From: Gracilariopsis chorda
Taxonomy: Eukaryota > Rhodophyta > Florideophyceae > Gracilariales > Gracilariaceae
NCBI GenBank assembly: GCA_003194525.1
Contig: NBIV01000113.1
Location: forward strand, 124,001-188,000
Direction: 5' to 3'
DNA: 64,000 nucleotides
The notes beneath the pieces are model-generated. The model did no database searches, was not told the origin of the DNA, and saw only the letters and a list, made by a program, of their open reading frames with translations. Position numbers and translations under genes: made by a program. Below, piece by piece: positions 31,259 through 43,454 of the stretch; within the stretch, counting starts at the first letter, position 1, and every line of letters begins with the position of its first letter.

Positions 31259-32320
31259 GCAAGGAGAAAAGAGTCCAACCCATTTTTGCTCTCCTCTTTT
31301 GAATTCTTCAGTCTACTCCTATCTATTGACAGCGACGCCTCTGCACCCTCATCACATGCGCGTTGCAGACGGCTGCGGTGAACTTGTAATAACCTTGTAA
31401 TATTCGTGGATCTATACCAAAACAACGCCACCGTCCTCTGCGCGACAACCCTTCACGTCAACTTCCATTTACGCTTCTGGGCAAAACCCTCAGTCTCGTG
31501 ATTGGGCCCTTGGTTTGAGAGAAGCTTGTTCGGGACGAGCTTCTCGACATGCCGTCCTGGTATACGAACGCATAACAGAACAGAGACGGGCGTGAAAACC
31601 AATCTGAAACTGTACCTGGCAGAGGCTCCAAGCATCTGTAATTGGCCCTTTGCAGCCTTCATGCAAAAGGGTGAAACGGAAAGAAGGTGCGCACACGCAA
31701 ATACAGCGCTTTTAAAATGGACCCCACGATCCCCAATTCGTGGTAGGGCCAACTTGCCCCTCTGATTCCCAGGAAATTTATGGCCGTCCTCATCATTAAT
31801 GACGGAGAGGACCACCAAATTCGTTTTTTCCTGATACGTAACCACGAGAGCAGCAGTGAACGACAGCTAGAATACTGCTATGTTTGCCTACACATCAAGC
31901 ATCTGTTCAAACATTTTCTGCATCTGAGCCATCCATTTACATCGTTTCAAATCGGGTCCACAAGCATCGTACTGTTCCCCCTTTCGTCTCGATTTGGTCG
32001 GACATCGTTGAGCGTATCGGTTGGAATTCGTTCTCAGACGATAGCTATTCTGCGAAGGAAACTTGACCACTACACCTTGCGAGTCATACTTTGGTCCAGG
32101 GCACCAAACGTCGACGGATGATAACCCGTCAACCTCTTGGGACCTTGTCTCGTGAAAAGGTACGTTAAAGCATTCCCTGACACTGAGGCTTAACTATACG
32201 TTCTGTCCAAGCCACTCACATCCTCCACGTATTCTTTGGATCTCATACAAGCGAAATACTTGTATCCCCGAAAAGCAGTATCTGGCTGGGCTCCCCTAGA
32301 GGCCAATGTTACCCTCGTCG
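31259..32320. other. Unresolved stretch with minus-strand frames
   Basis: One minus frame stays largely open from about 32330 to 31453, with a few stops (pieces 32070-31888 and 31845-31453). It lies directly downstream of the THOC1-like frame but in a different phase. No motif recognised. It may be the 3' end of that gene, a worn element or chance. Confidence 0.25.
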
Positions 32321-34027
32321 CTACGTCATGTAGAAAACTCCTGACCACACGAATTTGTGCGTGAAAGAGTCACGGGAAGAAGCTCGGTTCAGCGTTGACT
32401 GCCTGCCCTTCAGATCAGCAGCACTCGCACCGTTGGTACTTTTCGGGTCGAGTATGACATCCAGATCAAAATTCGGTGCTTCTGACAGTTTCCTCAACGC
32501 CGCAACATCTTCATCCTTCAGCGTTCGCAAAGCCCGCCATTTACAGTTCCGGTCATTCTTCCTCTTCAGTTCCACCTCCAAGCCTTTTTCGTCCACGTCT
32601 TCCTGCAATGATTTTTTCAGTTCGTTGATACCGGGCACTGGCATCCTCTCATAATATGCGCTGTACAGATCTCCTTTCTGCGGCTGGAACTCCAGCGTTT
32701 CAATTCTTTGCATTCAGCTGTTGATCCCATTCGTCTTATTCTTCTGATGCTACAACACGATGCGCCTCTGGAACACGGAGAGTGAATTCACTTTCCCGGT
32801 GTTCAGATGACCATAATTGGTGCATTTCTTCCAACGTATCCAAACTCGTTCTCTCTGAAGTGACCACTGTATGAAGTGCTTGAGTCTACCTCCATCGTCC
32901 TTCTCCAGCAAAGTAAGTACTGGAGCTTTCAATCGTTCCCCTTCCCCATTCCTTGTATACAGCTTTCCACAGAACTCGATGTTCTTCCGTATTGTTCGAT
33001 TATCCTCTCTCCAACCGGCAAAGAACCCGCCGTTTCAAGATGATGCAAAAATATGGCATACATACTGTACAAGCATGTGTCGTCGAAAATGGTTATCAGC
33101 AAGTTGCAGATGAAGAACACCTGGCGACGTTGGGTAATCTACTCCATAAGGCACCGTATCGCTCTTCGCTGGTGTGCTCTCAAAGGCCGGTATTACGATA
33201 CCGAGTGGTTCCGACGCTTCTTTCCAGGACCTTTCGGCCCCTGCTAAAGAAGAGCTCTGTAGAAACTCCTGCAAGCGCCAGAGCGCGTTTTACAATGCCC
33301 ATTCCACACTGTTCTGCGGAAGCGCGTTGTAAGCAATTGGATGGATTGTGTATGTTCCACGACGGTTCACAGCTGATGGGTGCGACGCTCGCAGCGACTC
33401 TGCCAGCAACAGGCGGAAGCAACCTGATCGTACCGCATTCAGCCCATGCATATCTCGTTCAATCGCCGACTGAAAGAGTTTAATGAAATACAGTTGAAGC
33501 AGAGGAGTACGTGGTATGGCGGAAACGCGTTTTCGAATCGCCTCCAGGTTGGCCACAAGATCGTCCATAGTAGCGAATGAGAAAACGTAGTGAAGAAACG
33601 TCACAGGGGCATGCGGATCAAAATGGCCTTCCACGGAAAGCTGGGTTGCTTTGTCTGCAAAATGCAGAGCGTCAAATGGGGACGAGGTCTTCAACTGGCT
33701 GGTGAGAATGCCCAGTAGAGTAGCAAGAAAGTTCGCCTTAGGGAATTGATTCAGCAAATCGTTGGTTACCTCCTCCGGAGGATCCTTCAGTCTCTCCGTC
33801 AAAAGGGATTTGAGAGGCTCCTTCTTTGTCAGGTATTCTTCAATCATGTAGGGTACCAGGGCATGGTTTTCTTTTTCATCCATTGCAAAAAATTGCTTCG
33901 AGCAATGTCTTGGTTCACTCTCCACTAAACTTGGTGACTGCTCCGCTTTATTGTACCTGAATGTAGCAAGTGTGGAGGAAGTGCGTCCCGAGAGGTAGGC
34001 GCACCTTAAGATAAAGAATGCAACCAT
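32321..34027 (-). pseudogene. THOC1/HPR1-like THO-complex subunit with in-frame stops
   Basis: THO couples transcription to mRNA export in the nucleus; THOC1/HPR1 is its scaffold subunit. Matching segments in family order: LLQLYFIKLFQSAIERD with GCFRLLLAESL (about 33400-33530), ALWRLQEFLQ (about 33265), LHLQLADNHFRRHMLVQYV (about 33080-33140), ERVWIRWKKCTNYG (about 32825) and NCKWRALRTL (about 32535). All lie in one minus frame of 569 codons from the ATG ending at 34027 (a later Met, MDEKENHAL, is the alternative start). The frame contains stops at 33290 (TAA), 33035 (TGA), 32750 (TAG) and 32714 (TGA) but no frameshift. All three stop codons appear, so recoding is unlikely. Most likely a decaying copy; a functional gene might exist elsewhere. 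Confidence 0.65.
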
Positions 34028-34161
34028 GACGGAAAACGGAATTGTTTCAAATCCAATACCAAGGTCTTATCCCATGCAACACACCTTTGCCACAAGCAAT
34101 AAGAATAGCCTACTGTGTTACACTGGATCGTACCGAACCAGTTAGGATAGCTGAACGGTCC

Positions 34162-34588
34162 ATGATTATCTCACTGCGTTGGGTGTTGCTATCGATATTG
34201 GTGCTTGGTATTATTTTTTTGTTTTTCTTTTGTTCATTTCTGAACCATTTCTGCCTTGCGGTTGATTAGCAACACGACGAGCAACAGTGCGATAAGCATA
34301 TTATATCGAAGAACTTCTACAAATTCGGGTCACAAGAAGGAAAACTGGTATCGTTGGTACGTCGCCTTCGGTTTGGGACCAAGTTTGCTCTTTCTCGTGC
34401 CCCGCAATCCGCGCTCGCGGGTTGTTCATGCCCTTTCTACACTAGCACATTTCACGTTGCATGCTGTCCGAGAAACCAAGATTTTGGAGATTCAGCACGC
34501 AGTTGTTTTTTATCACAAAAATGCTGTAGCAGTGATCACAGACGAATTCCACCGCGATATATTCCCTTCCAGACAAGAATATCTTTGA
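34162..34588 (+). CDS. Unrecognised small membrane-anchored frame(s)
   Basis: ATG 34162 opens MIISLRWVLLSILVLGIIFLFF, a strong single membrane helix, ending at 34269. An overlapping frame (34256-34588) continues with WYRWYVAFGLGPSLLFLV and a soluble tail. A one-base frameshift would join them into one protein of about 140 residues. It diverges from the THOC1-like gene. No family recognised; could be a broken gene or two chance frames. Confidence 0.25.
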
Positions 34589-34599
34589 AAAAGGTTAAT

Positions 34600-35590
34600 A
34601 TGAAACAAAAACCAAGAATCCCTTTTCAAATAGAACCTTGGTAACGTTATTAGATTTACGAACAATAAATTCTCTTATGATAGGCTCTGACCTCTTCTCC
34701 ATTAAGCTACGTCTCTTTGATCACCAATGTTCTTACACTTGGTAGTATCATATCACCAAACGATATTCTTGATCTCTTGGATCGAAACGCAGAAACAGTT
34801 CAAACTCAAATATAGCGTTTAAACGACTTTGCATCACTCCGCGCTCCCTGCACAGTCGTTCAGTACAAGCTCTGATTCTAGTCCTAAACGACAATCACAT
34901 CACTAGCTATGACCATATTATCCCAAAGTGCACCAAACACCATGGTTACACTTTTTATGCGTAAACCAACCCTCGGCAATCACAAAACGACGCAATAAAG
35001 AGTCCAAAAGACTGCAACAAGGAAGAAGAAAGGTAACTTGTTAACAATACTAGACCATGTCCTCAATGTTTTTTTGCACTAGCCTTTCGATTGGAACAGT
35101 GCAAAGATTATGCGATGCAATGAAAAAAGCAGAGCAAACAAAACCTAAGTATTGTGATAGTGAGCAAAACTTTTAGAGCTGGTCGCCCGACCGTGCTTTT
35201 CGAAGAAAAACAACAACTCATTTTCGACATTTTCGTATGTGTTCTATCTCGAGAATATGCTCCAGCAACTTAAAAGTTGAAAAATATAGCCAGCAAGCTC
35301 GCAAATGATGGAGCAAAAACATTTCCCAAACTGTTCGCGGTCAGGTAGTCTGGTACGCTTTTTTTGTGCACGGCACCGCGATATTGAGTTGCGCAATCTG
35401 AAAATAAAGACGCCAAAAAGATCGCTTTTGAACATTCTCACCATGTAGAGAGCTTCTTACGAACATTGTAAAAGTGTGAAAAGGCAAACCCAAGGATTGT
35501 GTCGTATGTAGGCCGCATATAGAATATAGATGAAACCACAGTAGCGGGAGAGCACAGAAAGCACAAAAAGGCTTCTTTGTCGTCCTCGGC
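34600..35590. other. About 1 kb with no feature seen
   Basis: A+T-rich, short frames only. The DNA-binding half of pogo-2 would be expected at its right end but I cannot recognise it. Confidence 0.4.
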
Positions 35591-37166
35591 ACATTATGGG
35601 GGTTACATTATGTCCTTCGCCAAACCAGGAAAGAATTGAATGCTTGCATACTTGCGTATGCTTCCGGACAGAAACTACCTCCGTTTGCTCTATTCGCAGA
35701 GAAGAACAATATGGTTCGTTGTTACCATGCCTTGGCTTCGGACATCTTTAACGACCTAACAGGAGCCCTGCAGTGGTTGAAATTCACAGATTGGTTTCCG
35801 GATAGTGTCTCTGCTTGGCCAACTGAAAATGGTTCCCTGACAAAGGAAACAATTGGATATGTTATGAGCCATATCAATTTCCACGCAAAGAGGAAACCAA
35901 AATCAAATCACAAGATACTACTTCTGTTGGATGGAAACAACTCACGAAATGGAGTAGTGTGGTTAGAAAAGGCAAAGCTCTATGAAATCGAAGTAATTCA
36001 AAACCCAGCAAATACATCTCATTTCTTACAGGCATGTGATAACCCCATCAACCATATTTTCCAAACTACCATTCGCCGAACACAAGATTATTTGAACACT
36101 TTCTCTTTTTTTGCGACTTTGCTGACATAGATATGCGACTTAAGCGTGCGGTTGCGAGATACAGGGGCTTGTCCGAATCAGTTGTACAAAAATCATTTGT
36201 AGATGTCGGATCATTTCTCATTGACTTCCGATTTCTCGATTAAACTTGACAGAAATATGAGGCCAGAAAAAGCACGACCTTGGCACGATCAACTCGATTA
36301 GCAGTGCGCAGAACGATTCTTCAAGTTAAGAAAGTGCGGACCGTCTTACAAGAAAGAACGCCGCCGGCTGAAGCGTGGCGATCATTGAATGAATATGTGA
36401 ATGATGCCAATAAGGATCAAGACGTGATTGCGTGCAAACCTACCTCCAAGAAGATGCACAAGTATACCATTGAAGACCGATCTTGTTTTGATCCACATCT
36501 TCGGGAGCACCAGAAGCTTATCTCACCCATAAGTATGTCATCACCTGGCGCATGAAAACTGTTAAAGAGGTTGATAAGCTCGCCAAAGAAAAACGCAAAC
36601 AAGAGGCGTTGGAACGTGAGATTCGTAAAGCAAAGACTGCAAAGAAACGAAACGAGAGACAACAAGCAGCACTGATCAAGCTCCAAAAGAAAATCGAGGC
36701 GCAGAAAGCGAAGAGCGACAAGCGAAAGCAGCGAAAGAAGAAAACGAACAAGCAGGAAGGTTTGGTTGATGCGGAGAAAAAAAAGGAGTATACACGCACC
36801 GAATGCGTCTTACATAAACAACAGCATCTCTCAAAAAAAAACGGAGTTTGTACCGCAAAGTCACAGTCTTTTAAGGAGCGCATGGAAGCAACAAGAGCGG
36901 AACCCGCTTTTGTGGCGATCAGAAGGGCAGACACGGAACACAATGCTAAAGAGACTGCAAGGGTATTGCTGGAGAGGCACAAAATGGACCCCGCACTTGC
37001 AAAATTGCACAAAATAGTATTCCAAGACTCTTATGGAGGTCAAACATGTCTAGAGGGCGCGGATTTCAAACCATTTTTGTTGGTTTGGGAAGACGGCCGT
37101 GTTCCAAGTTTCCCTGGGACACGAGAGGGGAGGGGTCTAGGAAGCAGTGACAAGAATGGGATGTAG
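35591..37166 (+). pseudogene. pogo-type transposase (DDE_1), broken (pogo-2)
   Basis: Bases 35636-36130 encode the DDE_1 catalytic core: ACILAYASGQKLPPFALFAEKN, NGSLTKETIGYVMSHINFH, ILLLLDGNNSRNGVVWLEKAK (catalytic Asp) and NPANTSHFLQACDNPIN (Asp). After a TAG and frame changes, 36280-36555 and 36552-37166 continue with the tail. The latter is a Lys/Glu/Gln coiled coil (LEREIRKAKTAKKRNERQQ) typical of these algal/fungal transposase C-termini. The N-terminal helix-turn-helix is not found. Inactive. Confidence 0.75.
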
Positions 37167-37470
37167 TTTGACGAAGTGCGCATAACGCGTAAGAGAGTAG
37201 GTGTGGGTGTTGGCCACAGCTGTTTGAACTTTCCAGACAAAATTGTAATTAAATTGGTAGGATAGGAATCACGAGAGCACGACCTCACCAGAAAATTGTT
37301 CCAAATATCTCTGGTCTGGAAGGGATATCGTAAATATTCTGAACTCATGACCAAAATTTTCCGACATGATTCTTCGATTACGCAACAAGCACAAATTTGT
37401 CTTATCTCTCTCATGGTGCAGCTTGTTCCGAGTTTTGTACCATCTATTTGTGTTTATTACAAATGAGCTT
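37167..37470. other. No feature seen
   Basis: Short frames only; spacer between pogo-2 and the Harbinger fragment. Confidence 0.4.
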
Positions 37471-37475
37471 TGGCT

Positions 37476-38096
37476 CTCAAATTGAACGAAACAACCCAAC
37501 GTTTTGCGACGCCTTACCCAGGGATTCAAAATTTGCATGTTTCTTTCTATGTGCTGCAGGCTTTATATGCAAAAATGCAGCTAAGCAGCTGTGCGTAGGA
37601 CCAAGTAGGATTCTGCATTTGTCTCCGAAATCTCTCAAGCAGTATTTTTCACGTTCAAAGACCGCATAAAAGTTCCTACCAGCGCGCTTATTGTGGCAGC
37701 GGCAATGAAAAGATTCCAGGATATTGCAGAACTTACTTATTGTGTAGGTGCTGTCGATTGTACTCAGATAGAATGGGCAGCTGGTCCTGATAACTTTTAC
37801 GACTAATATCAGTGCTGCAGAAGATTTACAAGCATCGTAACATCTGCAGTGGTGACCGTGAATCGAAAGTTCATCCACTTAGATATTAGAAGTGCCGACC
37901 TTCTTGGAGTTGTAACTATTTACGATTGGTCTACATTGAAGAAAAATATTGACATCGGGGTTTCATTACGAAATGAAATTCCCAACATGTTCATGGCTGA
38001 CGTCCCAACTAAACCAAATGTAATCCGACATTGCGCGTACACGCTCACCATGAATATGATGAACTCTTGCTACTTTAGGGAGCAAAATGCGAATAC
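37476..38096 (+). pseudogene. PIF/Harbinger transposase, 5' part
   Basis: DDE_4 transposase. ALPRDSKFACFFLCAAGF and ILHLSPKSLKQYFSRSK in one frame, then a frameshift near 37655 into KDRIKVPTSALIVAAAMKRFQDIAELTYCVGAVDCTQIEWAAGP, the family's G-A-I-D-G-T-H-I region, where the catalytic Asp is kept. A TAA sits at 37804-37806. It continues with VTSAVVTVNRKFIHLDI and DCAYRL-like RHCAYTLTMNMMNSC, then is cut by gypsy-C at 38096 and resumes at 43455. Confidence 0.8.
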
Positions 38097-38340
38097 TGCA
38101 ACAACACAACATTAGCATAGTAGTTCACCCCATACCACAACCACATCCTTCGTGTCTCGCCGCTTCTCTAGGAAGCTCCACGCTGGATCAAGCCAGGTAC
38201 GCAGCCCTAGCTTGATCTAACAACTTCTATAAATAAAATCCCGCCCCAGGCTGATAGCTTAGAGGGGGCGGTCAGACCTTGTCTCCGACTCTTTAGTCGT
38301 ATTTCGTGCGAAGCATCTACCCTACGACTGCTTTGTTACA
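38097..38340 (+). repeat. 5' LTR of gypsy-C
   Basis: 244 bp; contains TATAAATAAAATCCCGCCCC (38228-38247), a plausible promoter or polyadenylation element. Followed by TC and then TGGTAGCATC (38343-38352), a candidate primer binding site complementary to a tRNA 3' end. Confidence 0.93.
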
Positions 38341-38431
38341 TCTGGTAGCATCTTTGGTCTTTCTCTGACCGCTGATTAACGCATACTTCCACTCTCTATC
38401 CCCTGCACCCCGCTCCATCCCCGTTCTCGAC

Positions 38432-39705
38432 ATGTCGTCCAACCCGCCGAACATACCGAACCCGCCGGTGTACGCCAGTGAACGAGATCCTCCGCAACTC
38501 CTGACGCGCTTGAGAGCCTCCAACTCCAGGCCAACAGGCTCCAGGACATGATTTATGGTGTGCAGACCACTCAAAATGCGCTCCATTCCCTTCTGAACTC
38601 GTTCATGAAGGACCACATGGTTACTTCAGACGACATCAAACGTGCGTTCGGCACCCATGCACAGGACCTCGAAAAGCTCAAAGAAGACTTTTCTACGCTG
38701 ATGGCACTTCTCCGGAACTCACAGGCCGCCCCAAAACCCGTTTACATACATCCTGCCACACGAAGCCCACACACGCCACCCCTCACCCGTGACTTCCCCG
38801 AACATGCGAACATATCCCCTCCGTCGGCCCCGGCTCTGAGTGTGCGTTCAATGCCGCCACTGCCACCCAACTCTACCCTACCCCCAACGGGCAACAAGGG
38901 ACGACCGTCGTTGGCATCAATCTTTAAAACCGCCACATTGGAAGCATTCAGTGGCAAAGCAGATGAACGCTCTTCGATCCGTATTCGCAGATTTATCGCA
39001 TCTATACGCCGTACGATGCGTGTGGCAGGTGTGGAGCACCACCACGAGATGGTGGATGTCGCCAAGTGCTTTCTGGAAGGAGCGGCCAGTACCTGGATTA
39101 ACCGAGAAGAGGCACAAGGCACTGAATTTTCCAACCTCGACGCATTGGAAAAGGCCTTAATCGAGGAGTATGTCCCCGATAACGAAGACGCCCAAGCACG
39201 TTCGAAGCTCATGCGTTTTCAATTCAAGTCCAACTTGGAGCGCCACATCTCCGAGTTTCGTGACCTCATTGAACTCTGCGGACCCCATCCTGGCGACGCC
39301 CACAACTATTTCTTCATGAGCCTACCTGACGAGTACAAGGCAGAGCTCGCTCAGCGTTTTCCCAAGGGCTCTACGGACCTGAAGGCCGTCTACAATTTCG
39401 TGCGTAACCTCGAAGTCGCACAGTCCTGGCGGGCACCATCCGCCCAACCCCCACGCCGTCGATCATCCAATGGGTTCCCCCGCACATCATCCAGACACAC
39501 CGGCGCCACCAACTCTCGCACAACTACCCCCCAACATGACCCAGCAGCCACTTCATGGGGCCCGTGCGACAAGTCTAACGCACTGGAACGCCAACGCTAC
39601 CGGTCGAGCGATCGCTGCATGGCATGCGGAGGCGAAGGTTGGAGCAAACCAACCCATGTCTGCGACCTCACCGCCAAGGACAGCGCCGGAAAGCCAAAAA
39701 ACTAA
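38432..39705 (+). pseudogene. gag: gypsy-C gag
   Basis: ATG 38432 (MSSNPPNIPNPPVYASE) runs in one frame and must shift by one base near 38480-38510 into the long frame 38548-39705 (LQLQANRLQDMIYGVQ). The N-terminal break may be a mutation, or translation may start at 38548. The body has a coiled-coil segment, a Pro-rich spacer and a retrotransposon capsid (ASTWINREEAQGTEF, YFFMSLPDEYKAELAQRF). The C-terminal CMACGGEGWSKPTHVC is a zinc-knuckle-like cluster. The frame ends TAA 39703-39705, directly after a slippery heptamer. Confidence 0.85.
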
Positions 39706-39728
39706 CGCCGCCGCCTTGGAAGGCGGCG
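39696..39728 (+). promoter_or_regulatory. Programmed -1 ribosomal frameshift signal of gypsy-C
   Basis: A AAA AAC at 39696-39702 in the correct phase, the gag stop TAA right after it, a 6-base spacer, then an 8-bp GC-rich stem (39709-39716 with 39721-39728, loop TGGA). The pol frame begins exactly in the -1 phase (39702). Confidence 0.85.
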
Positions 39729-42700
39729 AGCCCCCCGGGTACCGATCCTCATTTTCTATTGCGCCTCACAGGACTCGAATCAGATGATACGGAGTTCCAT
39801 TATGATGCATTTCTCAATAATTTTAACGTGGTGGCAAATATAGATCCGGGCGCGTCACACGCATTTGTGTTGCCCGTGACTGCCGCCGCGTGTGGCCTCT
39901 CGGTTACACCAGTGACCGACGCATATGTTGAGCAGGGAAATGGACAACGCATCCCCGTTCAAGGTTCCGTGCAGGCCCCTCTGCGGCTGGGCACTTCGGA
40001 CCACCTTTTGTCGGCTTTCGTAATTGACATGCCAGACGATATGGACGCCCGGCCTTACATCATCGTTGGCCGCCAGTGGCTGCGCGCATGCGCACCGCAG
40101 ATCTGCTGGAGTACTGGGTATTTACTGCTAAGGGGCCCTGAAGGTACGTAACGGCGGATTCACACCAGACAGCGACCTCGATCCAGGCGTCCACCGGGAC
40201 TTACCTTCAAACTGATCTCTTGGAAGCGTGCCGCTCGCTTTCTCACGCACAAACGCAAAGGCTGTGAGCTTTTCGCCATCAAGCTCCGCCCGGAGGTACT
40301 GACAGGATCCACACATCCTAAAATCCTTCCACTAGTGGAGGAATTCGCCGATATCTTCCGATCCGAACTTCCACATGAACTACCCCCAACACGCGCGATG
40401 GACTTCTCTATTCCCCTCAAGTCCAATATTCCCCCACCAGTGCGACCGGTCATCCGTCTTTCGGCAGAGGAGCTTCAAGAGCTAAGGCGTACCCCCCACG
40501 AACTCCTAGACAGAGGCTATCTTCGCCCCTCGACTTCACCATACGGCGCCCCAGTTTTCTTCGTCAAGAAAAAGAACGGCGAGCTTCGTCTGGTCTGCGA
40601 CTACAGGGCTCTCAACCGCATTACCATTCCAGATGCCACCCCGCTGCCACTCATCGAAGAGGCTTTCGATCAACTCGCAGGCGCAACCGTTTTTTCGCAG
40701 ATTGACCTCGTCGGCGCATGCCATCAGATGCGCATCCGCGACGAGGATTGCCACAAAACCGCAATAAGAACACGTTATGGTTCATTCGAATGGACCGTTC
40801 TTTGTTTTGGCTTAACTAACGCGCCAGCTGCCTTCTCCCGACTCCTCGCATCCCTGCTTCGCGATCTCAATGGGCGATCCCTCATTCTTTACTTGGACGA
40901 CATCTTGGTATACAGCCGCAACATGGAGGAGCACCAAGCTCATTTTCGGGAGCTATTCACCATCATGCGTAGGGAAAAACTGTACATTCACCCTACAAAG
41001 TCCCATTTCGGAGTAGCCGAAGTCGACTTTTTGGGCCACAGGGTCTACTCTGCGGGTATTCAAACCCAAACCCGCCTAGTTGATGCGGTAAGGAACTGGC
41101 CCACTCCCACCTCAACCAAAGAAGTCCAACAATTCGTCGGACTAGCCAACTACTATCGCCGCTTCGTAAAGGCCTACGCGGACATCATGCGCCCAATCAA
41201 GGACTTATTACGCCGCGAGGCGTTCAACTGGACAGCGGCACAAGCCGAAGCATTCCGTGCTATCAAACAAGCCCTCACTGCCGCTCCGGTCCTCGCAATA
41301 CCTGCCGCCGACAATACGTTCGTTGTGTCCACAGATGCATCACAACACGCCGTCGGCGCCACTCTGGAACAAGATGAACACCCAGTTGCGTACCTATCCC
41401 ATCGCCTATCTCCAGCAGAGTCACACTGGGACACCGGGGACCAGGAGCTACTCGGGTTCATTATCGCCTTGCGTAATTGGAGCCACTAACTCAGGGGAAG
41501 ACGTTTCATCTTCCGCACGGACCACCGCCCATTGCAGTATCTCCAGTCCAAGGCCACTCTCTCCGGCAGGCAATGCCGGTGGCTAGATTTACTTCAAGAA
41601 CACTCCTTTGAAGTACAACACGTCTCTGGCCCTTCGAACACGGTCCCGGATGCCTTGAGCCGCCGCCCAGACCACCTCGCAGGAACCCTTACCCGATTGA
41701 TGATCAGTGTACAACCCTTCCTCCAGCGCATTCGAAGTGCATATGAGCAGGATCCGTGGGCCAAAGAGATGATCACCGCCCTACAACACCCACAAGATGC
41801 CTCCCCCCCCAGGATACAACGCCAACGCGCTCTGTTTTCCTTCGACAACTCCTTGCTTCGTTGGATTGGATTTCAATCCTCCCGACTATATATCCCCAAG
41901 CTCCGCCGTCTGCGACGAGATGTCGCGTTTCATTTTCACGGCTTGGGCCACCTCGGTACCGACAAGACTTTTTCCGCCGCACACCGCTACGTCTACTGGC
42001 CCAACATTTACCGAGAAATTGTAGGGTTCCTGGCTGCTTGTCATCAATGCCAGACAAACAAACACTCCAATTGCATCCCAGCAGCCCCCCTTCAACCGCT
42101 CCCGATCCCCAACGAGTGCTGGGAGGTTATAGCGGTCGATTTTCTATCAGAACTACCTCGCTCCGTCAACGGGAAGGACATGATCATCGTCATCGTGGAC
42201 AAGCTCTCCAAACGAGGCATCTTCGTTCCGGCATCTAAGACGGCCACCGCGGTGGAAGTTGCTCAGGTCTTCACGGGTTTGGTTTTTGCGAGACACGGGG
42301 TTCCACAGACTATCATCTCTGACCGCGATGGTAAGTTCACCTCCGCCTTCTGGCAAGAACTACAGCGCATCTACAAAGTCAAACTCAACATCGCCACGAC
42401 CGGACACCCTCAGACCGACGGCCAGACAGAGAACTTCATCCGAACCGTCTCATCTATGCTCCGCTCCACAATCCAATCGTCTCTGCATAACTGCGATACA
42501 CTTCTCAGCGTGTTTGAGTACGAATACAACGCCGCCAAACATCACTCCACGCAGTTCTCGCCCTTCGAGACCGATCTTGGACGCGTACCACCCTCACACG
42601 CAGCACGCGAGATATGCCACAACTCTCTTTCCCAGAAATCTACCGACTACGCCGCACAGCGTGAAGCGTTCCGCCTCGCAACACGTGACAACCTCCTTTG

Positions 42701-43229
42701 CGCTCAGGAACGGCAGAGGTTCTACGCCGACCTCCGAAGATCCCCCGTGTCTTTTTCGCCCGGAGACTTTGTTCTTTTACAGGTTGCTGGCCTTTCTATA
42801 GAAAGGCGCACGGATCTGCCGCAGAAATGGAGGCCTAAATTTGTCGGCCCTCTCCGGATCCTCGAGAAGATCGGCCCCGTAGCGTACCGTCTGGAACTTC
42901 CTCCCGATATGAAGAAGGCGCATAACATATTCAATGTCGACAGAATACGCCGCTATACCCCGGATGATACTACAGCCTACGTCAATGTGGTCGTGGACGC
43001 GAAAGGAGGCATCGAACAGGAAGTCAAAGCTATTCTCCGCCATCGCGGTCCCAAGACTGGTCGCCAATTTCTAGTACAGTTTGTGGGAGAAACACCAAAT
43101 GCCGCGCTTTGGCATACTCGGACAGATCTAAAACACTGCCAGGATCTGTTCTACGAATACGAGAAGTCTCTGACGACGTCCCGGAGGACGTCTTCTAGGA
43201 AGCGGGTGAGTGCAACAACACAACATTAG
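39702..43229 (+). pseudogene. pol: gypsy-C pol: protease, RT, RNase H, integrase, chromodomain
   Basis: A single -1 frame to a TAG at 43227-43229 inside the 3' LTR, broken only by TAA at 40149-40151 and 41487-41489. Protease: ANIDPGASHAFV (D-P-G-A, 39840) where D-S/T-G-A is normal. RT: DYRALNRITIPD and LILYLDDILVYSR (YLDD 40890-40901). RNase H: VVSTDASQHAVGATL, FRTDHRPLQY. Integrase: zinc motif ending CHQCQ, then VDFLSE (Asp), SDRDGKF (Asp), QTENF (Glu). The C-terminal EQEVKAILRHRG...QFLVQFVG...ALWHTRTDLKH (43003-43140) is chromodomain-like. Apart from the two stops it looks complete. Confidence 0.9.
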
Positions 43230-43454
43230 CATAGTAGTTCACCCCATACCACAACCACATCCTTCGTGTCTCGCCGCTTCTCTAGGAAGCTCCACGCTGG
43301 ATCAAGCCACGTACGCAGCCCTAGCTTGATCTAACAACTTCTATAAATAAAATCCCGCCCCAGGCTGATAGCTTAGAGGGGGCGGTCAGACCTTGTCTCC
43401 GACTCTTTAGTCGTATTTCGTGCGAAGCATCTACCCTACGACTGCTTCGTTACA
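43211..43454 (+). repeat. 3' LTR of gypsy-C
   Basis: 244 bp, near-identical to 38097-38340. Preceded by the purine-rich AGGAAGCGGGTGAG (43197-43210). Confidence 0.93.

Larger units (their letters stand above)
38097..43454 (+). mobile_element. gypsy-C: young Ty3/gypsy chromovirus-type element
   Basis: 5358 bp with 244-bp LTRs starting TGCAACAACA and ending TTGTTACA/TCGTTACA, flanked by the perfect 5-bp duplication AATAC (38092-38096 and 43455-43459). Removing it restores the Harbinger codons in frame. The LTRs differ at only two positions seen by eye. Despite this the coding region already carries a gag frameshift and two pol stops. Not related to gypsy-A/B beyond superfamily level. Confidence 0.95.

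Noticed and set aside
32321..34027. Stop-codon reassignment in the host
   Set aside because: All three stop codons occur within reading frames, and the ZIP gene ends normally at TAA with no internal stops.
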